Positions 11,304 through 20,823 of a stretch of 64,000 bases of DNA are shown here, one piece after another. Origin of the DNA: Halomonas maura. Lineage in GTDB: Bacteria; Pseudomonadota; Gammaproteobacteria; Pseudomonadales; Halomonadaceae. The stretch spans positions 62,001 through 126,000 of the forward strand of contig NZ_JAUFPQ010000009.1 of NCBI RefSeq assembly GCF_030409305.1. Direction: 5' to 3'. The translations under genes and the position numbers were made by a program. The notes under the pieces are model-generated. The model made no database searches. It saw nothing but the letters and a program-made list of their open reading frames with translations, and had not been told where the DNA came from. The stretch's first letter is position 1. Each line of letters opens with the position of its first letter.

Positions 11304-12218
11304 TCAGTGGCTGCTCACCACCCGGTTGCGGCCCTGGTGCTTGGCCCGGTAGAGGCTGTCGTCGGCGCGTTTCATCAGGATATCCCGGGTATCGCCGACG
11401 CGATGCTCGGCGATGCCGATGCTCACGGTGACGCGGCCGCTCCCCATGCCGTAGTCCTGCGTGGCGATGTGTTCGCGTAACCGCTCGGCCAGTCGCTCGG
11501 CGTGGCTTCGCGGGGTCAGCGGCAGCAGCAGCGCGAACTCCTCGCCGCCGAGTCGCGCCAGCAGGTCTTCCTCGCGCAGCAGCCCCTGGCAGTGACCCGC
11601 CAGCGAGGCCAGCACCTCGTCCCCCTGCAGGTGCCCCCAGGTGTCGTTGATGGCCTTGAAATGATCCAGGTCGAGCATCATCAGCGACAGCGGCGTGGCA
11701 TGCCGGTTGCTCAGGGAGATCTCCTCGTCCAGGCGCTGGAGCAGCTTGCGGCGATTGGCCAGCCCGGTGAGGGCGTCGGTGTCGGATAGCGCCCGAAGGC
11801 GCTGCTCCTCGACCACCTGCTCGCTGATGTCGAGCATCATGCCGTGCCAGAGCACACCGCTCTCGATCTGCTGGGGTTGGGCGCGCACGGCGATCCAGCG
11901 ACAGTGCCCGCCCGGGACGATCAGGCGGAACTTGGTGGCGATGGGGGTGCACCAGCGCACCGAGCGCTCGATGGCCGCCATCAGCCGGGGATAGTCGTCG
12001 TCGTGGACGCGCTCCAGGGCCGGACGGGCGTCACCGGCCAGCACGCCAGGGTCCAGGTCGAGGAATCGCGTGCCACTCCCCTCCAGGTAGGGGAAGTGCA
12101 GGTGCCCGTCCTCGCCGCGGTGGAGCTGGAAGATCACCCCGGGCAGCTGTTCCGCCAGTTCGAGAACCCGCTGCGGCTCCGGTCGTCCCCTACACGGCAT
12201 GACATCGATCGAAGGCAT
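11304..12218 (-). CDS. PAS-GGDEF diguanylate cyclase
   Basis: 304 aa. Residues about 15-135 form a PAS-like sensor (ending with the typical MMLDISE linker), then a GGDEF domain that makes cyclic di-GMP from two GTP. The active site is GGEEF at 224-228, and an allosteric inhibitory RxxD (REED, 215-218) sits five residues upstream, so product feedback is expected. TDALTGLANRR opens the cyclase domain. There is no membrane span, so it should be a cytosolic sensor of unknown ligand. The start is preceded by AAGGA on the minus strand. Monocistronic. Confidence 0.9.
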   Translation of the reverse strand: MPSIDVMPCRGRPEPQRVLELAEQLPGVIFQLHRGEDGHLHFPYLEGSGTRFLDLDPGVLAGDARPALERVHDDDYPRLMAAIERSVRWCTPIATKFRLIVPGGHCRWIAVRAQPQQIESGVLWHGMMLDISEQVVEEQRLRALSDTDALTGLANRRKLLQRLDEEISLSNRHATPLSLMMLDLDHFKAINDTWGHLQGDEVLASLAGHCQGLLREEDLLARLGGEEFALLLPLTPRSHAERLAERLREHIATQDYGMGSGRVTVSIGIAEHRVGDTRDILMKRADDSLYRAKHQGRNRVVSSH

Positions 12219-12601
12219 GCGTAGTCCTTGTCGTTCCTGCTGCGTACAGGAAGATGCAACATTATTTCCTGCCGCTTTTCAGACAGCCGGAAGGACAATG
12301 TCATTCTTTATCAGCTTAACAAGGCCAACATGATACAGGGGGGGCAGGAGGCTGACACTAACCATCCGTTGTAGGAGATCGCCGACAATTTACCGGTATT
12401 GGCGCTCTTTACCCTCCCTTTGGTGCATTTGTTGTCGCGCTAATCAGCTCCTGGCGATGCGACCCTACGGGAACGCCGGCCCGATGCCCCGGTGGAGAGC
12501 ACGATGCTGTGGGAGCGCTCGTCGGAGCGTGATGGCGTCGCCAGGCGCCCGAGGTATCTTCCCCCGCCCTGCGGAAGCGCCTGTCCCTCGCGAGGCGTCA
12601 T
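12219..12601. other. Intergenic region between the diguanylate cyclase gene and the cfa-end array
   Basis: The first ~230 bases are relatively AT-rich and probably hold the minus-strand promoter for the cyclase. From about 12457 the composition turns GC-rich and runs into the first array unit; a decayed trace of another unit may lie around 12570-12600. No gene is supported. Confidence 0.4.
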
Positions 12602-13628
12602 TCAGCGCGGGGCGTCGTATCGGCCCGGGCGGCCCAGCGAGAAGACGACCTGCCAGAGTGGCAGGTTGCGGGCGCGGAAGGCGCCGGCACACACGGACAG
12701 GCCGAGCGGTGAGCCGGAACAGGCGCCGGCGCCTGGCGTGTCCCGGTCAGCGCGGGGCGTCGTATCGGCCCGGGCGGCCCAGCGAGAAGACGACCTGCCG
12801 GAGTGGCAGGTTGCGGGCGCGGAAGGCGCCGGCACACACGGACAGGCCGAGCGGTGAGCCGGAACAGGCGCCGGCGCATGGCGTGTCCCGGTCAGCGCGG
12901 GGCGTCGTAACGGCCCGGGCGGCCCAGCGAGAAGACGACCTGCCGGAGTGGCAGGTTGCGGGCGCGGAAGGCGCCGGCACACATGGACAGGCCGAGTAGT
13001 GAGCCGGAACAGGCGCCGCCGGCGCCTGGCGTGTCCCGCTCAGCGCGGGGCGTCGTAACGGCCCGGGCGGCCCAGCGAGAAGACGACCTGCCAGAGTGGC
13101 AGGTTGCGGGCGCGGAAGGCGCCGGCACACATGGACAGGCCGAGTAGTGAGCCGGAACAGGCGCCGCCGGCGCCTGGCGTGTCCCGGTCAGCGCGGGGCG
13201 TCGTAACGGCCCGGGCGGCCCAGCGAGAAGACGACCTGCCGGAGTGGCAGGTTGCGGGCGCGGAAGGCACCGGCACACATGGACAGGCCGAGTGGTGAGC
13301 CGGAACAGGCGCCGCCGGCGCCTGGCGTGTCCCGCTCAGCGCGGGGCGTCGTAACGGCCCGGGCGGCCCAGCGAGAAGACGACCTGCCAGAGTGGCAGGT
13401 TGCGGGCGCGGAAGGCACCGGCACACATGGACAGGCCGAGTGGTGAGCCGGAACAGGCGCCGCCGGCGCCTGGCGTGTCCCGGTCAGCGCGGCGCGTCGT
13501 ATCGGCCCGGGCGGCCCAGCGAGAAGACGACCTGCCGGAGTGGCAGGTTGCGGGCGCGGAAGGCACCGGCACACATGGACAGGCCGAGTGGTGAGCCGGA
13601 ACAGGCGCCGGCGCCTGGCGTGTCCCGG
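12602..13628 (-). repeat. Tandem array: seven extra copies of the 3' end of cfa
   Basis: Seven units begin at 12602, 12747, 12892, 13040, 13188, 13336 and 13484, with periods 145, 145, 148, 148, 148, 148 and 145 bp. The eighth, at 13629, is the genuine cfa end. Each copy keeps the TGA stop and the final codons of cfa (ending RPGRYDAPR), but reads NLPL[W/R]Q where cfa has NLQLWQ. Each contains a small inverted repeat CCTGCC(A/G)GAGTGGCAGG and a palindrome CAGGCGCC(GCC)GGCGCCTG; the optional GCC explains 145 versus 148. Variants alternate (copies 4 and 6 share one set, 5 and 7 another), suggesting a dimer was duplicated. The period is 1 mod 3, so copies are in shifting frames. Confidence 0.9.
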
Positions 13629-14780
13629 TCAGCGCGGCGCGTCGTAACGGCCCGGGCGGCCCAGCGAGAAGACGACCTGCCAGAGTTGCAGGTTGCGGGC
13701 GCGGAAGGCGCCGGCACACATGGACAGGTAGTAGCGGAACATGCGCCGGGTGCGCTCGTTGTAGCGATCGGCGATCTCGTGCCAGTGGGCATCGAAATTC
13801 GCGAGCCAGGCCATCAGGGTGCGGTCATAGTCGGCGCCGAAGTTCTGCCAGTCCTCCATCAGCAGGTGCTTTTCGCTGGCCTTGGCGATATGCATGGCCG
13901 AGGGCAGCACGCCGTTGGGGAAGATATAGCGATTGATCCAGGGGTCGGCGCTGATCTCGGAGTTGTTGGAGCCGATGGTGTGCAGCAGGAAGAGCCCCTC
14001 CGGCGGCAGCAGACGCCTGACCGTTTCGAAGTAGGTCTCGTAGTTGCGGTGGCCGACATGCTCGAACATGCCGATGGAGACGATGCGGTCGAAGCGTCCC
14101 TCCAGGTCGCGATAGTCCTCGAGCAGGATCTCCACGGGCAGGCCCTTGCAGCGCTCCCGGGCAAGCTCGGCCTGCTCCCGTGAGATGGTGATGCCGGTGA
14201 CATGAACCCCGTGATGCCGTGCGGCGTGCTCGGCCAGGCTTCCCCAGCCACAGCCGATATCCAGGACATGCATGCCCGGCTCCAGGTCGAGCTTGCGACA
14301 GGCCAGCTCGAGCTTGGCCTTCTGGGCCTCGTGGAGGTTGTTCGCGTCCTTCCAGTAGCCGCAGGAATAGCACATGGTGTCATCCAGCATGCGCCGGAAG
14401 AGATCATTGCCCAGGTCATAGTGGGCCTCGCCGACGATGTAGGCCCTGGCACGGCTCTGCAGGTTGAAGAACCCGGACTGCAGCCGATACATGAGTCGCT
14501 CGGAAGGGCTCTGGGAGTGCCCGCCGAGGCCATGGCACAACATCAGGTTCGCCATCCGGTCGATGCGCTCGCAGTCCCACCAGCCATCCATGTAGGACTC
14601 GCCGAGCCCCAGGGTGCCCTGGTGGAGAATGCGCGCAAAGAAGTCGGGATGGTAGACGCGGATGTCCTGGGGGGCGTCGCCATTGAGCCTCACGCCGGAG
14701 CCATCCAGCAACTTCTCGACAACGTGACGGGCCCGGGTATCGGGCAGGGCAACAGGGCCGAGGCGTGAGTCACTGGTCAT
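13629..14780 (-). CDS. cfa: Cyclopropane-fatty-acyl-phospholipid synthase
   Basis: 383 aa SAM-dependent enzyme that methylenates double bonds of membrane phospholipid acyl chains, typically on entry to stationary phase or under acid/salt stress. The SAM site is VLDIGCGWGSLAEHAA with the following VTGITIS. The N-terminal lipid-binding region (residues about 1-120) is complete, and the C-terminus ends in the family's conserved NLQLWQVVFS. I start at the ATG at 14780, which has AGGAGG five bases upstream; an open frame extends 23 codons further but has no comparable site. The gene's last ~145 bp are amplified downstream, so a read-through transcript would carry a long repetitive 3' UTR. Confidence 0.92.
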   Translation of the reverse strand: MTSDSRLGPVALPDTRARHVVEKLLDGSGVRLNGDAPQDIRVYHPDFFARILHQGTLGLGESYMDGWWDCERIDRMANLMLCHGLGGHSQSPSERLMYRLQSGFFNLQSRARAYIVGEAHYDLGNDLFRRMLDDTMCYSCGYWKDANNLHEAQKAKLELACRKLDLEPGMHVLDIGCGWGSLAEHAARHHGVHVTGITISREQAELARERCKGLPVEILLEDYRDLEGRFDRIVSIGMFEHVGHRNYETYFETVRRLLPPEGLFLLHTIGSNNSEISADPWINRYIFPNGVLPSAMHIAKASEKHLLMEDWQNFGADYDRTLMAWLANFDAHWHEIADRYNERTRRMFRYYLSMCAGAFRARNLQLWQVVFSLGRPGRYDAPR

Positions 14781-14910
14781 GGAGTCCTCCTGGTCCCGCA
14801 GTGGCTGGATGCCGGATACTGGCGGCGTAACCGCATTCCCCTTCATCATAGACCACTGATTCAGTTGCGCATCTTCATGCCGATGTCCGCTTCAACGAGG
14901 AGAAAACCTC

Positions 14911-15231
14911 ATGCACGTCATCATCGATCTCTGCGTGGTCCCGCTGGGTGTGGGAGTGTCCGTCTCGTCCCATGTGGCCGCCTGTCAGCGGGTCATCGAG
15001 GCCTCCGGCCTGGAGCACCGCATGCACGCCTATGGCACCAATATCGAGGGTCCCTGGGACGAGGTGATGGCGGTGGTCAAGCGTTGCCACGAGGCGGTCC
15101 ACGCGATGGGGGCGCCGCGCATCACCACCACCCTGAAGCTCGGCACGCGAATCGACCGTGAGCAGCACATGGACGACAAGGTAGCGAGTGTCGAGACCCT
15201 GTTGCGTCGACCCGGCGGCGGTGAGGTGTAA
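14911..15231 (+). CDS. MTH1187/YkoF-like thiamine-binding protein (DUF77)
   Basis: 106 aa, ferredoxin-like-fold small protein. It opens with a beta strand ending VVPLG, then VSVSSHVAACQRVIE, and keeps HAYGTNIEG and the ITTTLKLGTR segment characteristic of the DUF77/thiamine-binding family. Known members bind thiamine or hydroxymethylpyrimidine, probably as cytosolic carriers. It is divergent from cfa across 130 bp and has GAGGAG ahead of the ATG. Function by family only. Confidence 0.75.
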   Translation: MHVIIDLCVVPLGVGVSVSSHVAACQRVIEASGLEHRMHAYGTNIEGPWDEVMAVVKRCHEAVHAMGAPRITTTLKLGTRIDREQHMDDKVASVETLLRRPGGGEV

Positions 15232-15442
15232 GGAATCCCTTACGCCCTGTCAGCCAGGCTTGCCGACCCGGCGAGGCCAGTCATGGGCTCGCCGGAGATG
15301 TAACGAATGCTTGACGTCGAGGTGGCCAGGGCGGCCACCCGAGGCGGGGAAGGCGTGGCCGCGGGGCGTTCCGGTGGCGGCGGGGGCGCTCTAGTCTGGG
15401 GGCATCCCAGCGACGACAACCACCCGCGACCCGGAGGTCTTC

Positions 15443-16546
15443 ATGAACGCCCCTGCCCAGACGAGCCAGACCGTCAATACCGCCAACCCCATCGGCACCG
15501 ATGGTTTCGAGTTCGTCGAGTACACCGCCCCCACCGCCGAGGGGATCGAGGCGCTGCGCCAGCTGTTTCTCCAGCTGGGCTTCACCGAGACGCGCCAGCA
15601 TCGCTCCAAGGCCGTCACGCTGTTCCAGCAGGAGCATATCAACTTCGTGTTGAATGCCGAGCCGGACAGTCACGCCGCCGAGTTCGCCCGTGTCCACGGC
15701 CCCAGTGCCTGCGCCATGGCCTGGAGGGTGGCCGACGCCAGGCAGGCCTTCGAGCATGCCGTGGCCTGCGGTGCCAGGCCGGTGGAGACCCCGGTGGGTG
15801 AAGGCGAGGTGGGCATTCCCGCCGTCGAGGGGATCGGGGGCTCGCTGCTGTACTTCGTCGACCACAAGGTCGACGGCGACGGCCGGACCATCTATGACAT
15901 CGACTTCGCGCCGATCCCCGGGCGCACGCCTCAGGACCACAGCGTGGGCCTCGCGGTGCTCGACCACCTGACCCACAACGTCGACCGCGGCCAGATGGAT
16001 GTCTGGGCGGACTTCTACACCCGCGTGGCCAACTTCCGCGAGATCCGCTACTTCGACATCGCCGGCAAGAAGACCGGGCTGCACTCCCGGGCCATGACCG
16101 CGCCGTGCGGCAAGATGCACATCCCGATCAACGAGTCCGCCGACGACAACTCGCAGATCGCCGAGTTCCTGCGCGAGTACAACGGCGAGGGCATCCAGCA
16201 CCTGGCCATGGCCACCGACGACATCTATGCCACGGTGCGGGCCCTGAAGGCCAACGGCGTGACCTTCCTGACCACCCCGGACACCTACTACGAGAGGGTC
16301 GATGCGCGGGTGCCCAACCACGAGGAGAACCTCGAGGACCTGCGCGAGCTGAACCTGCTGGTGGACGGCGGTCCCGACCAGGGGGTGCTGCTGCAGATCT
16401 TCACCGAGACGGTGATCGGGCCGATCTTCTTCGAGATCATCCAGCGCAAGGGCAACGACGGCTTCGGCGAGGGCAACTTCAAGGCCCTGTTCGAATCCAT
16501 CGAGGAAGACCAGATCCGGCGCGGCGTGCTCGAGGCCGACGACTGA
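15443..16546 (+). CDS. hppD: 4-hydroxyphenylpyruvate dioxygenase
   Basis: 367 aa non-haem iron dioxygenase converting 4-hydroxyphenylpyruvate to homogentisate in tyrosine breakdown. Two vicinal-oxygen-chelate halves are visible. The iron ligands are the His of HLTHNV, the His of GIQHLAM and the Glu in FFEIIQRKG near the end. Length matches bacterial HPPD. A GGAGG site precedes the ATG. No other tyrosine-pathway gene is adjacent, so it looks monocistronic, with a 10-bp hairpin after the stop. Confidence 0.93.
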   Translation: MNAPAQTSQTVNTANPIGTDGFEFVEYTAPTAEGIEALRQLFLQLGFTETRQHRSKAVTLFQQEHINFVLNAEPDSHAAEFARVHGPSACAMAWRVADARQAFEHAVACGARPVETPVGEGEVGIPAVEGIGGSLLYFVDHKVDGDGRTIYDIDFAPIPGRTPQDHSVGLAVLDHLTHNVDRGQMDVWADFYTRVANFREIRYFDIAGKKTGLHSRAMTAPCGKMHIPINESADDNSQIAEFLREYNGEGIQHLAMATDDIYATVRALKANGVTFLTTPDTYYERVDARVPNHEENLEDLRELNLLVDGGPDQGVLLQIFTETVIGPIFFEIIQRKGNDGFGEGNFKALFESIEEDQIRRGVLEADD

Positions 16547-16558
16547 TCCACTCGTCGC

Positions 16559-16585
16559 CGATCCCGGCAATTGCCGCCGGGATCG
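16559..16585 (+). terminator. Hairpin after hppD
   Basis: Perfect 10-bp stem CGATCCCGGC / GCCGGGATCG with a 7-nt loop, 12 nt past the stop. No strong U-tract, so it is a likely but unproven terminator. Confidence 0.55.
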
Positions 16586-16706
16586 ACGGGCAGGGCGATG
16601 ATAGCCAGAACAAATCCCCGTCTCCCTGCCCATTCACGATAAAATCCGTCACAATGGGCAGCCTTGTGGCGGGTGACAACAACAGTTCCGTGATCCCTGG
16701 TGTGAC

Positions 16707-18167
16707 ATGACAAACGACGCTCAACCCCGTACCCAGTGGCTCGGCCGCTGGGGCTTCGTCCTGGCCGCGACCGGCTCCGCCGTCGGCCTCGGCAACATCT
16801 GGAAGTTCCCCTACATCACCGGCGAGTATGGCGGTGGCGCCTTCGTGCTGGTCTACCTGGCCTGCATCCTGGCGGTCGGCGTACCGGTGATGATGACCGA
16901 GATCGCCTTCGGACGCCGTGGCCGCGGCAGCCCCATCGATGCCATCCGCCGGGTGGCCGGCGAGGCCGGGGCCTCCCCGGTGTGGTCGCTGCTGGGCTGG
17001 ATGGCCATGCTCTGCGGCTTCATGATCCTGTCCTTCTACGTGGTGGTGGCCGGCTGGTCCTTCGCCTACCTGTGGAAGATGCTCAGCGGCGGCCTGGCCG
17101 GCTCCAGCGTCGACGAGATGGCGGCGATCTTCGGCGCCAACAACGAGAGCCCACTGAACCTGGGCTTCTGGAGCACCCTGGTGACCGTCGCCACCATGGC
17201 CATCGTCGGCAAGGGCGTGCAGGCCGGCATCGAGAAGAGCGTCAGCTGGATGATGCCCGGCATGGTCGTGATGCTGGCCATCCTGATCGGCTATGGCGCC
17301 TTCTCCGGCGGCTTCGGCGAGGCGCTGCGTTTCCTGTTCACCTTCGACGCGGGCAGCCTGTCCAGCGAGGGCATGCTGGCCGCCCTGGGCCACGCCTTCT
17401 TCACCCTGTCCCTGGCTTCCGGGGCCATCCTCACCTACGGCAGCTACCTGCCGGGCCGGGCCTCCATCGCCCGCACCACCCTGAGCGTGGCCGTGGCCGA
17501 TACCGTGGTGGCCCTGATGGCGGGTCTGGCGATCTTCCCGGTGATCTTCGCCAATGGCATGGAGCCGGCCAGCGGCCCGGGCCTGATCTTCATGAGCCTG
17601 CCGCTGGCCTTCCAGGCGATGCCGCTGGGCACGCTGTTCGGCATCCTGTTCTTCGTGATGCTGTCCATGGCCGCACTGACCTCGTCGATCTCCATGGTCG
17701 AGGCCACCGTGTCCTGGTTGACCGACAACAAGGGCATCTCGCGGCGCACCGCCTCCTGGGGCACCGGCATCGTGCTGTGGCTGATCAGCACCCTGGCCAT
17801 GCTCTCGTTCAACCTCGGGGCCGAGTGGACCCTCGCCGGCAAGCACTTCTTCGATTGGCTGGACTACCTCACCTCGCGCTGGATGATGCCGCTCGGCGGC
17901 CTGGGCATGGTGCTGCTGGCCGGCTTCGTGCTGAAGAACCAGGCCTTCCGCGAGGAACTGGGCCTGTCGCCGGCCTGGCATGCCCTGTGGCTGTTCATGG
18001 TGCGCTACGTCAGCCCGCTGGGAATCCTGATGATCTTCGTCGACGCCCTGGGCATCGCCAAGCTGCAGTTCGGCAGCCACTGGCCCTGGTTGCTGCTGGT
18101 GCTGGGCGTGATCACGGTGGTCGGCGAACTGGCCAGTCCGCGGCTCAAGCGCGCCTTCGACGCCTGA
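16707..18167 (+). CDS. Sodium-dependent transporter, NSS (SNF) family
   Basis: 486 aa secondary transporter with about 11-12 membrane spans. The N-terminus has the NSS signature GFVLAATGSAVGLGNIWKFP, whose unwound first helix binds Na+ and substrate. Family members import amino acids or related amines with sodium, which fits a saline habitat. The substrate cannot be read from sequence. It follows hppD by 160 bp with a hairpin between, so it is probably separately transcribed; a role in aromatic amino acid uptake is only a neighbour-based guess. Confidence 0.88.
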   Translation: MTNDAQPRTQWLGRWGFVLAATGSAVGLGNIWKFPYITGEYGGGAFVLVYLACILAVGVPVMMTEIAFGRRGRGSPIDAIRRVAGEAGASPVWSLLGWMAMLCGFMILSFYVVVAGWSFAYLWKMLSGGLAGSSVDEMAAIFGANNESPLNLGFWSTLVTVATMAIVGKGVQAGIEKSVSWMMPGMVVMLAILIGYGAFSGGFGEALRFLFTFDAGSLSSEGMLAALGHAFFTLSLASGAILTYGSYLPGRASIARTTLSVAVADTVVALMAGLAIFPVIFANGMEPASGPGLIFMSLPLAFQAMPLGTLFGILFFVMLSMAALTSSISMVEATVSWLTDNKGISRRTASWGTGIVLWLISTLAMLSFNLGAEWTLAGKHFFDWLDYLTSRWMMPLGGLGMVLLAGFVLKNQAFREELGLSPAWHALWLFMVRYVSPLGILMIFVDALGIAKLQFGSHWPWLLLVLGVITVVGELASPRLKRAFDA

Positions 18168-18190
18168 CCGACATCGCCATCGTCCCATAC

Positions 18191-18218
18191 CATCGCCCCC
18201 GCTCCCGCGGGGGCGATG
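18191..18218 (+). terminator. Hairpin terminator after the NSS transporter
   Basis: Perfect 12-bp GC-rich stem CATCGCCCCCGC / GCGGGGGCGATG around loop TCCC, 23 nt past the stop. Confidence 0.65.
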
Positions 18219-18346
18219 TCGTTGGTCGGGGGGAGGGTTGCGGCTGTCGCCCGGGAGCGGCTCGGTGGTTATATGCTTGCGCAGAGTCGTTAGTGGCAAT
18301 CAGGCGACAAATTAATTACTTTATCGCATATTAAATCCCGTCGAAC

Positions 18347-19237
18347 ATGGATGCATGGAATATGAGTGCCGCAAGCGATTCCCGGGCGCCCGTCACCCTG
18401 CGGCTGCCAGCGGCCGTCTCCGATCTGGCGCCGGGCCGGGTCAGCCTGGTCGGGGCGGGGCCCGGGGATCCGGAACTGCTGACCGTGAAGGCCCTGCGGC
18501 GTCTCCAGGCCGCCGAGGTGATCCTCCACGACCGCCTGGTCAGCGACGAGATCCTGGCCCTGGCCAACCCCGCGGCCAGGAAGCTCTACGTGGGCAAGGC
18601 CCGCTCGGACCACAGCGTGCCCCAGGAGGGCATCAACCAGGCGCTGCTCGACTGGGCGAGCGCCGGCAAGCGGGTGGTACGCCTCAAGGGCGGCGACCCC
18701 TTCATCTTCGGGCGTGGCGGGGAAGAGCTCGAGACGCTGGTGGCCGCGGGAGTCGAGGTCGAGGTCGTCCCCGGCATCACCGCGGCCTCGGGATGTGCGG
18801 CCTATGCCGGCATTCCCCTGACCCATCGGGATCATGCCCAGTCGGTGCGTTTCATCACCGGCCATCTGCGTGATGGCGGCTGCGACCTCGACTGGGCGGC
18901 CCTGGCCAGCCCCGGGCAGACCCTGGTGTTCTACATGGGGCTCGGCAGCCTGGCGATCATCGCCGAGCAGCTCAAGGCCCATGGCCTGGCCGCCGACACC
19001 CCCCTCGCCTTGATCGAGCAGGGCACCACCGCTCGCCAGCGCGTGCATCTGGGGAGCCTGGCGAACTTGCCGCCGGCCATCGAGCAGGGTACCATTCGAC
19101 CGCCGACACTCATCATCGTCGGCACAGTGGTGACGTTGCATGACGCGCTGGCCTGGTTCGACAACGATCGTGCCGGCAGCAGGGGTTGGTTGCAGGGAAA
19201 GCACCCGACGCCGTCTGACACGTCTCAAGGCGCCTGA
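18347..19237 (+). CDS. cobA: Uroporphyrinogen-III C-methyltransferase
   Basis: 296 aa SUMT that transfers two methyls from SAM to uroporphyrinogen III to give precorrin-2, the branch point to sirohaem and cobalamin. Motifs: [15 protein letters not shown] (SAM loop), [18 protein letters not shown] and the [19 protein letters not shown] segment. It is the stand-alone form without the CysG oxidase/ferrochelatase part. The first ATG is at 18347; the one at 18362 is also possible as neither has a strong ribosome site. The ~30-residue N-terminal extension before the first strand is not family-typical. Confidence 0.9.
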   Translation: MDAWNMSAASDSRAPVTLRLPAAVSDLAPGRVSLVGAGPGDPELLTVKALRRLQAAEVILHDRLVSDEILALANPAARKLYVGKARSDHSVPQEGINQALLDWASAGKRVVRLKGGDPFIFGRGGEELETLVAAGVEVEVVPGITAASGCAAYAGIPLTHRDHAQSVRFITGHLRDGGCDLDWAALASPGQTLVFYMGLGSLAIIAEQLKAHGLAADTPLALIEQGTTARQRVHLGSLANLPPAIEQGTIRPPTLIIVGTVVTLHDALAWFDNDRAGSRGWLQGKHPTPSDTSQGA

Positions 19238-19285
19238 CGTCGCGGGGAGATCGACATCGGCGTACAAGTCGTTGTGAGGTGACGA

Positions 19286-19705
19286 ATGGTGTATTCCCGC
19301 AAGGCGAGCCTGGCTCGTCCTCATGGGTGGCGTCTGCTGTGTCTCGGCCTGTTCCTGCTGCTGTTGAGCGGCTGTGCCGGGGATTCGCTGGCCCACCAGT
19401 CCCGCGACGATGTCACGATCCAGAAGGGCATCGCCTCCTTCTACAGCGACCGCTTCCAGGGCCGCCCCACGGCCAGCGGAGAGCCCTTCGACCAGCAGGC
19501 CCTCACCGCCGCCCATCGCACCCTGCCCTTCGGCACCAAGGTGCTGGTGACGCGGCGCGATACCGGCCGCCAGGTCGAGGTGGAGATCACCGACCGGGGC
19601 CCGTACATCAAGGGTCGCGTGATCGACCTCTCCAAGCGGGCCGCCCGTGCCCTCGGCATGCTCGGCCGCGGGACCGCCCCCGTCCAGCTCAGCTACGTGC
19701 GCTGA
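19286..19705 (+). CDS. RlpA-like septal ring lipoprotein
   Basis: 139 aa. Signal peptide with lipobox LLSGC, then a double-psi beta-barrel (IASFYSDRFQGRPTASGE ... FGTKVLV ... VEITDRGPY). RlpA proteins act at the septum; some cleave glycan strands lacking stem peptides. The motif around the catalytic Asp (ITDRGPY) is present. There is no SPOR domain, so this is a short version compared with the E. coli protein. It lies 48 bp after cobA. Confidence 0.85.
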   Translation: MVYSRKASLARPHGWRLLCLGLFLLLLSGCAGDSLAHQSRDDVTIQKGIASFYSDRFQGRPTASGEPFDQQALTAAHRTLPFGTKVLVTRRDTGRQVEVEITDRGPYIKGRVIDLSKRAARALGMLGRGTAPVQLSYVR

Positions 19706-19740
19706 TTCGCGGTCCGGCCTGGCAGCCGGAGACTGGCGCG

Positions 19741-20823
19741 TCAGTCGCCTGCCGCGCCGCCCCGCGAGAATTCCCGTCGCCAGCGGGCCAGCAGGGCCTG
19801 TCGCTTGAGATCATCCAGGGTGGCCAGCAGTCCCGGGCCCAGCGCCAGGGGACGCAGGGCCTCGCCGTGGGTCGCGCGCAGATGGTCCGCCGTCCCCGGG
19901 CCGTCCAGCCCCGGGTGGACCGCGCCCAGCGCGGTCTGCTCGGCGATCACCCGCTGGCCCGCCAGGCCGATCAGGTAGTCCAGGAAGCGTCGCGCGCTCC
20001 TCGGGTGAGGGGCCTGGCGCGGAATCAGCGCCAGTCGCTGGGTGACCAGCGCATAGTCGTCGGGAATCACCATTTCGAGCGCCGGGTCCCGTTCCACCAC
20101 CTGGCGGGCATAGCTGCCCAGCAGGTTGTAGCCCAGCCAGTAGCGTCCCTCCGCCAGCCCCGTCAGCATCTCGCCGGTGGTATCCACCAGGTGCGCCCGG
20201 GCCTGGCCGAAGGCGGCCACCAGGTCCCAGTAACGCGGCGATAGCCGCGATTCCTCGATGGCATAGGTGTAACCGGCGCCGCTGCGCGACGGGTCATAGG
20301 TCACCACTCGTCCCGCCAGCGCGTCGCCATGCGCCTGGAGCAGGGCGAGCAGGTCGGCATGACTCTCCGGGCGACCGAAGCGCTCGATCAGCTCGCGGCG
20401 GACCACCATCACCACCGGCTCGAAGGTGAAGGCGAACAGCTCCTGTCGCCAGCGGGCCCAGTCCGGCCAGGCCGCGGCGGCGGCGGAGTCGAGGGGCTGG
20501 GCATGGCCGTCGTTGGCCAGGCGGTACTGCCAGGGCATGGCCGAGGAGATCAGCACATCGACCTCGTCCGGTGCGGCCAGGAAGCGCTCGTACAGTGGCA
20601 GGGTGTCGAGGTTGCGGTAGGTCAGCGCGATGTCGGGATGCTGCCGGTGGAAGCTCGCCAGCAGGGGGCGGATATGCCCCAGGTCGAGGGCCCCATGGAT
20701 CACCAGTTGGCCCGTCGTGGCCTGACCGGGCTCGGGGCGCGCCGGGTAGTGGAGACGCTCCTGCGCCGCGGCGAGGGGGGCGCTACACAGCCATAGCAGC
20801 AGCAGGGCGGCACGAGTCCTCAT
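19741..20823 (-). CDS. ABC-type (iron-like) solute-binding protein in a two-component operon
   Basis: 360 aa periplasmic binding protein with signal peptide ending LAAAQ. It has the type 2 fold seen in Fe3+/2-aminoethylphosphonate binders (EVDVLISSAM..., then YDPSRSGAGYTYAIEE). No permease or ATPase gene follows. Instead it is the last gene of an operon with a sensor kinase: its ATG overlaps the kinase stop as ATGA (20820-20823). This suggests a role in sensing with the kinase, as in TctE-linked systems, rather than in transport. The ligand is unknown. Confidence 0.8.
   Translation of the reverse strand: MRTRAALLLLWLCSAPLAAAQERLHYPARPEPGQATTGQLVIHGALDLGHIRPLLASFHRQHPDIALTYRNLDTLPLYERFLAAPDEVDVLISSAMPWQYRLANDGHAQPLDSAAAAAWPDWARWRQELFAFTFEPVVMVVRRELIERFGRPESHADLLALLQAHGDALAGRVVTYDPSRSGAGYTYAIEESRLSPRYWDLVAAFGQARAHLVDTTGEMLTGLAEGRYWLGYNLLGSYARQVVERDPALEMVIPDDYALVTQRLALIPRQAPHPRSARRFLDYLIGLAGQRVIAEQTALGAVHPGLDGPGTADHLRATHGEALRPLALGPGLLATLDDLKRQALLARWRREFSRGGAAGD

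Noticed and set aside
12602-13628. CRISPR-like array
   Set aside because: The entire 145-148 bp unit is conserved with no unique spacers and no cas genes; the units derive from cfa.
12457-13890. Overlapping frames on both strands through the repeat array
   Set aside because: They are period-driven products of the tandem repeat; only the cfa tail reading has biological ancestry, and each copy is cut by its own stop.
16479-18299. 606-codon minus-strand frame over the NSS transporter
   Set aside because: His/Gln/Gly-rich antisense shadow of a membrane protein gene; no start signals.
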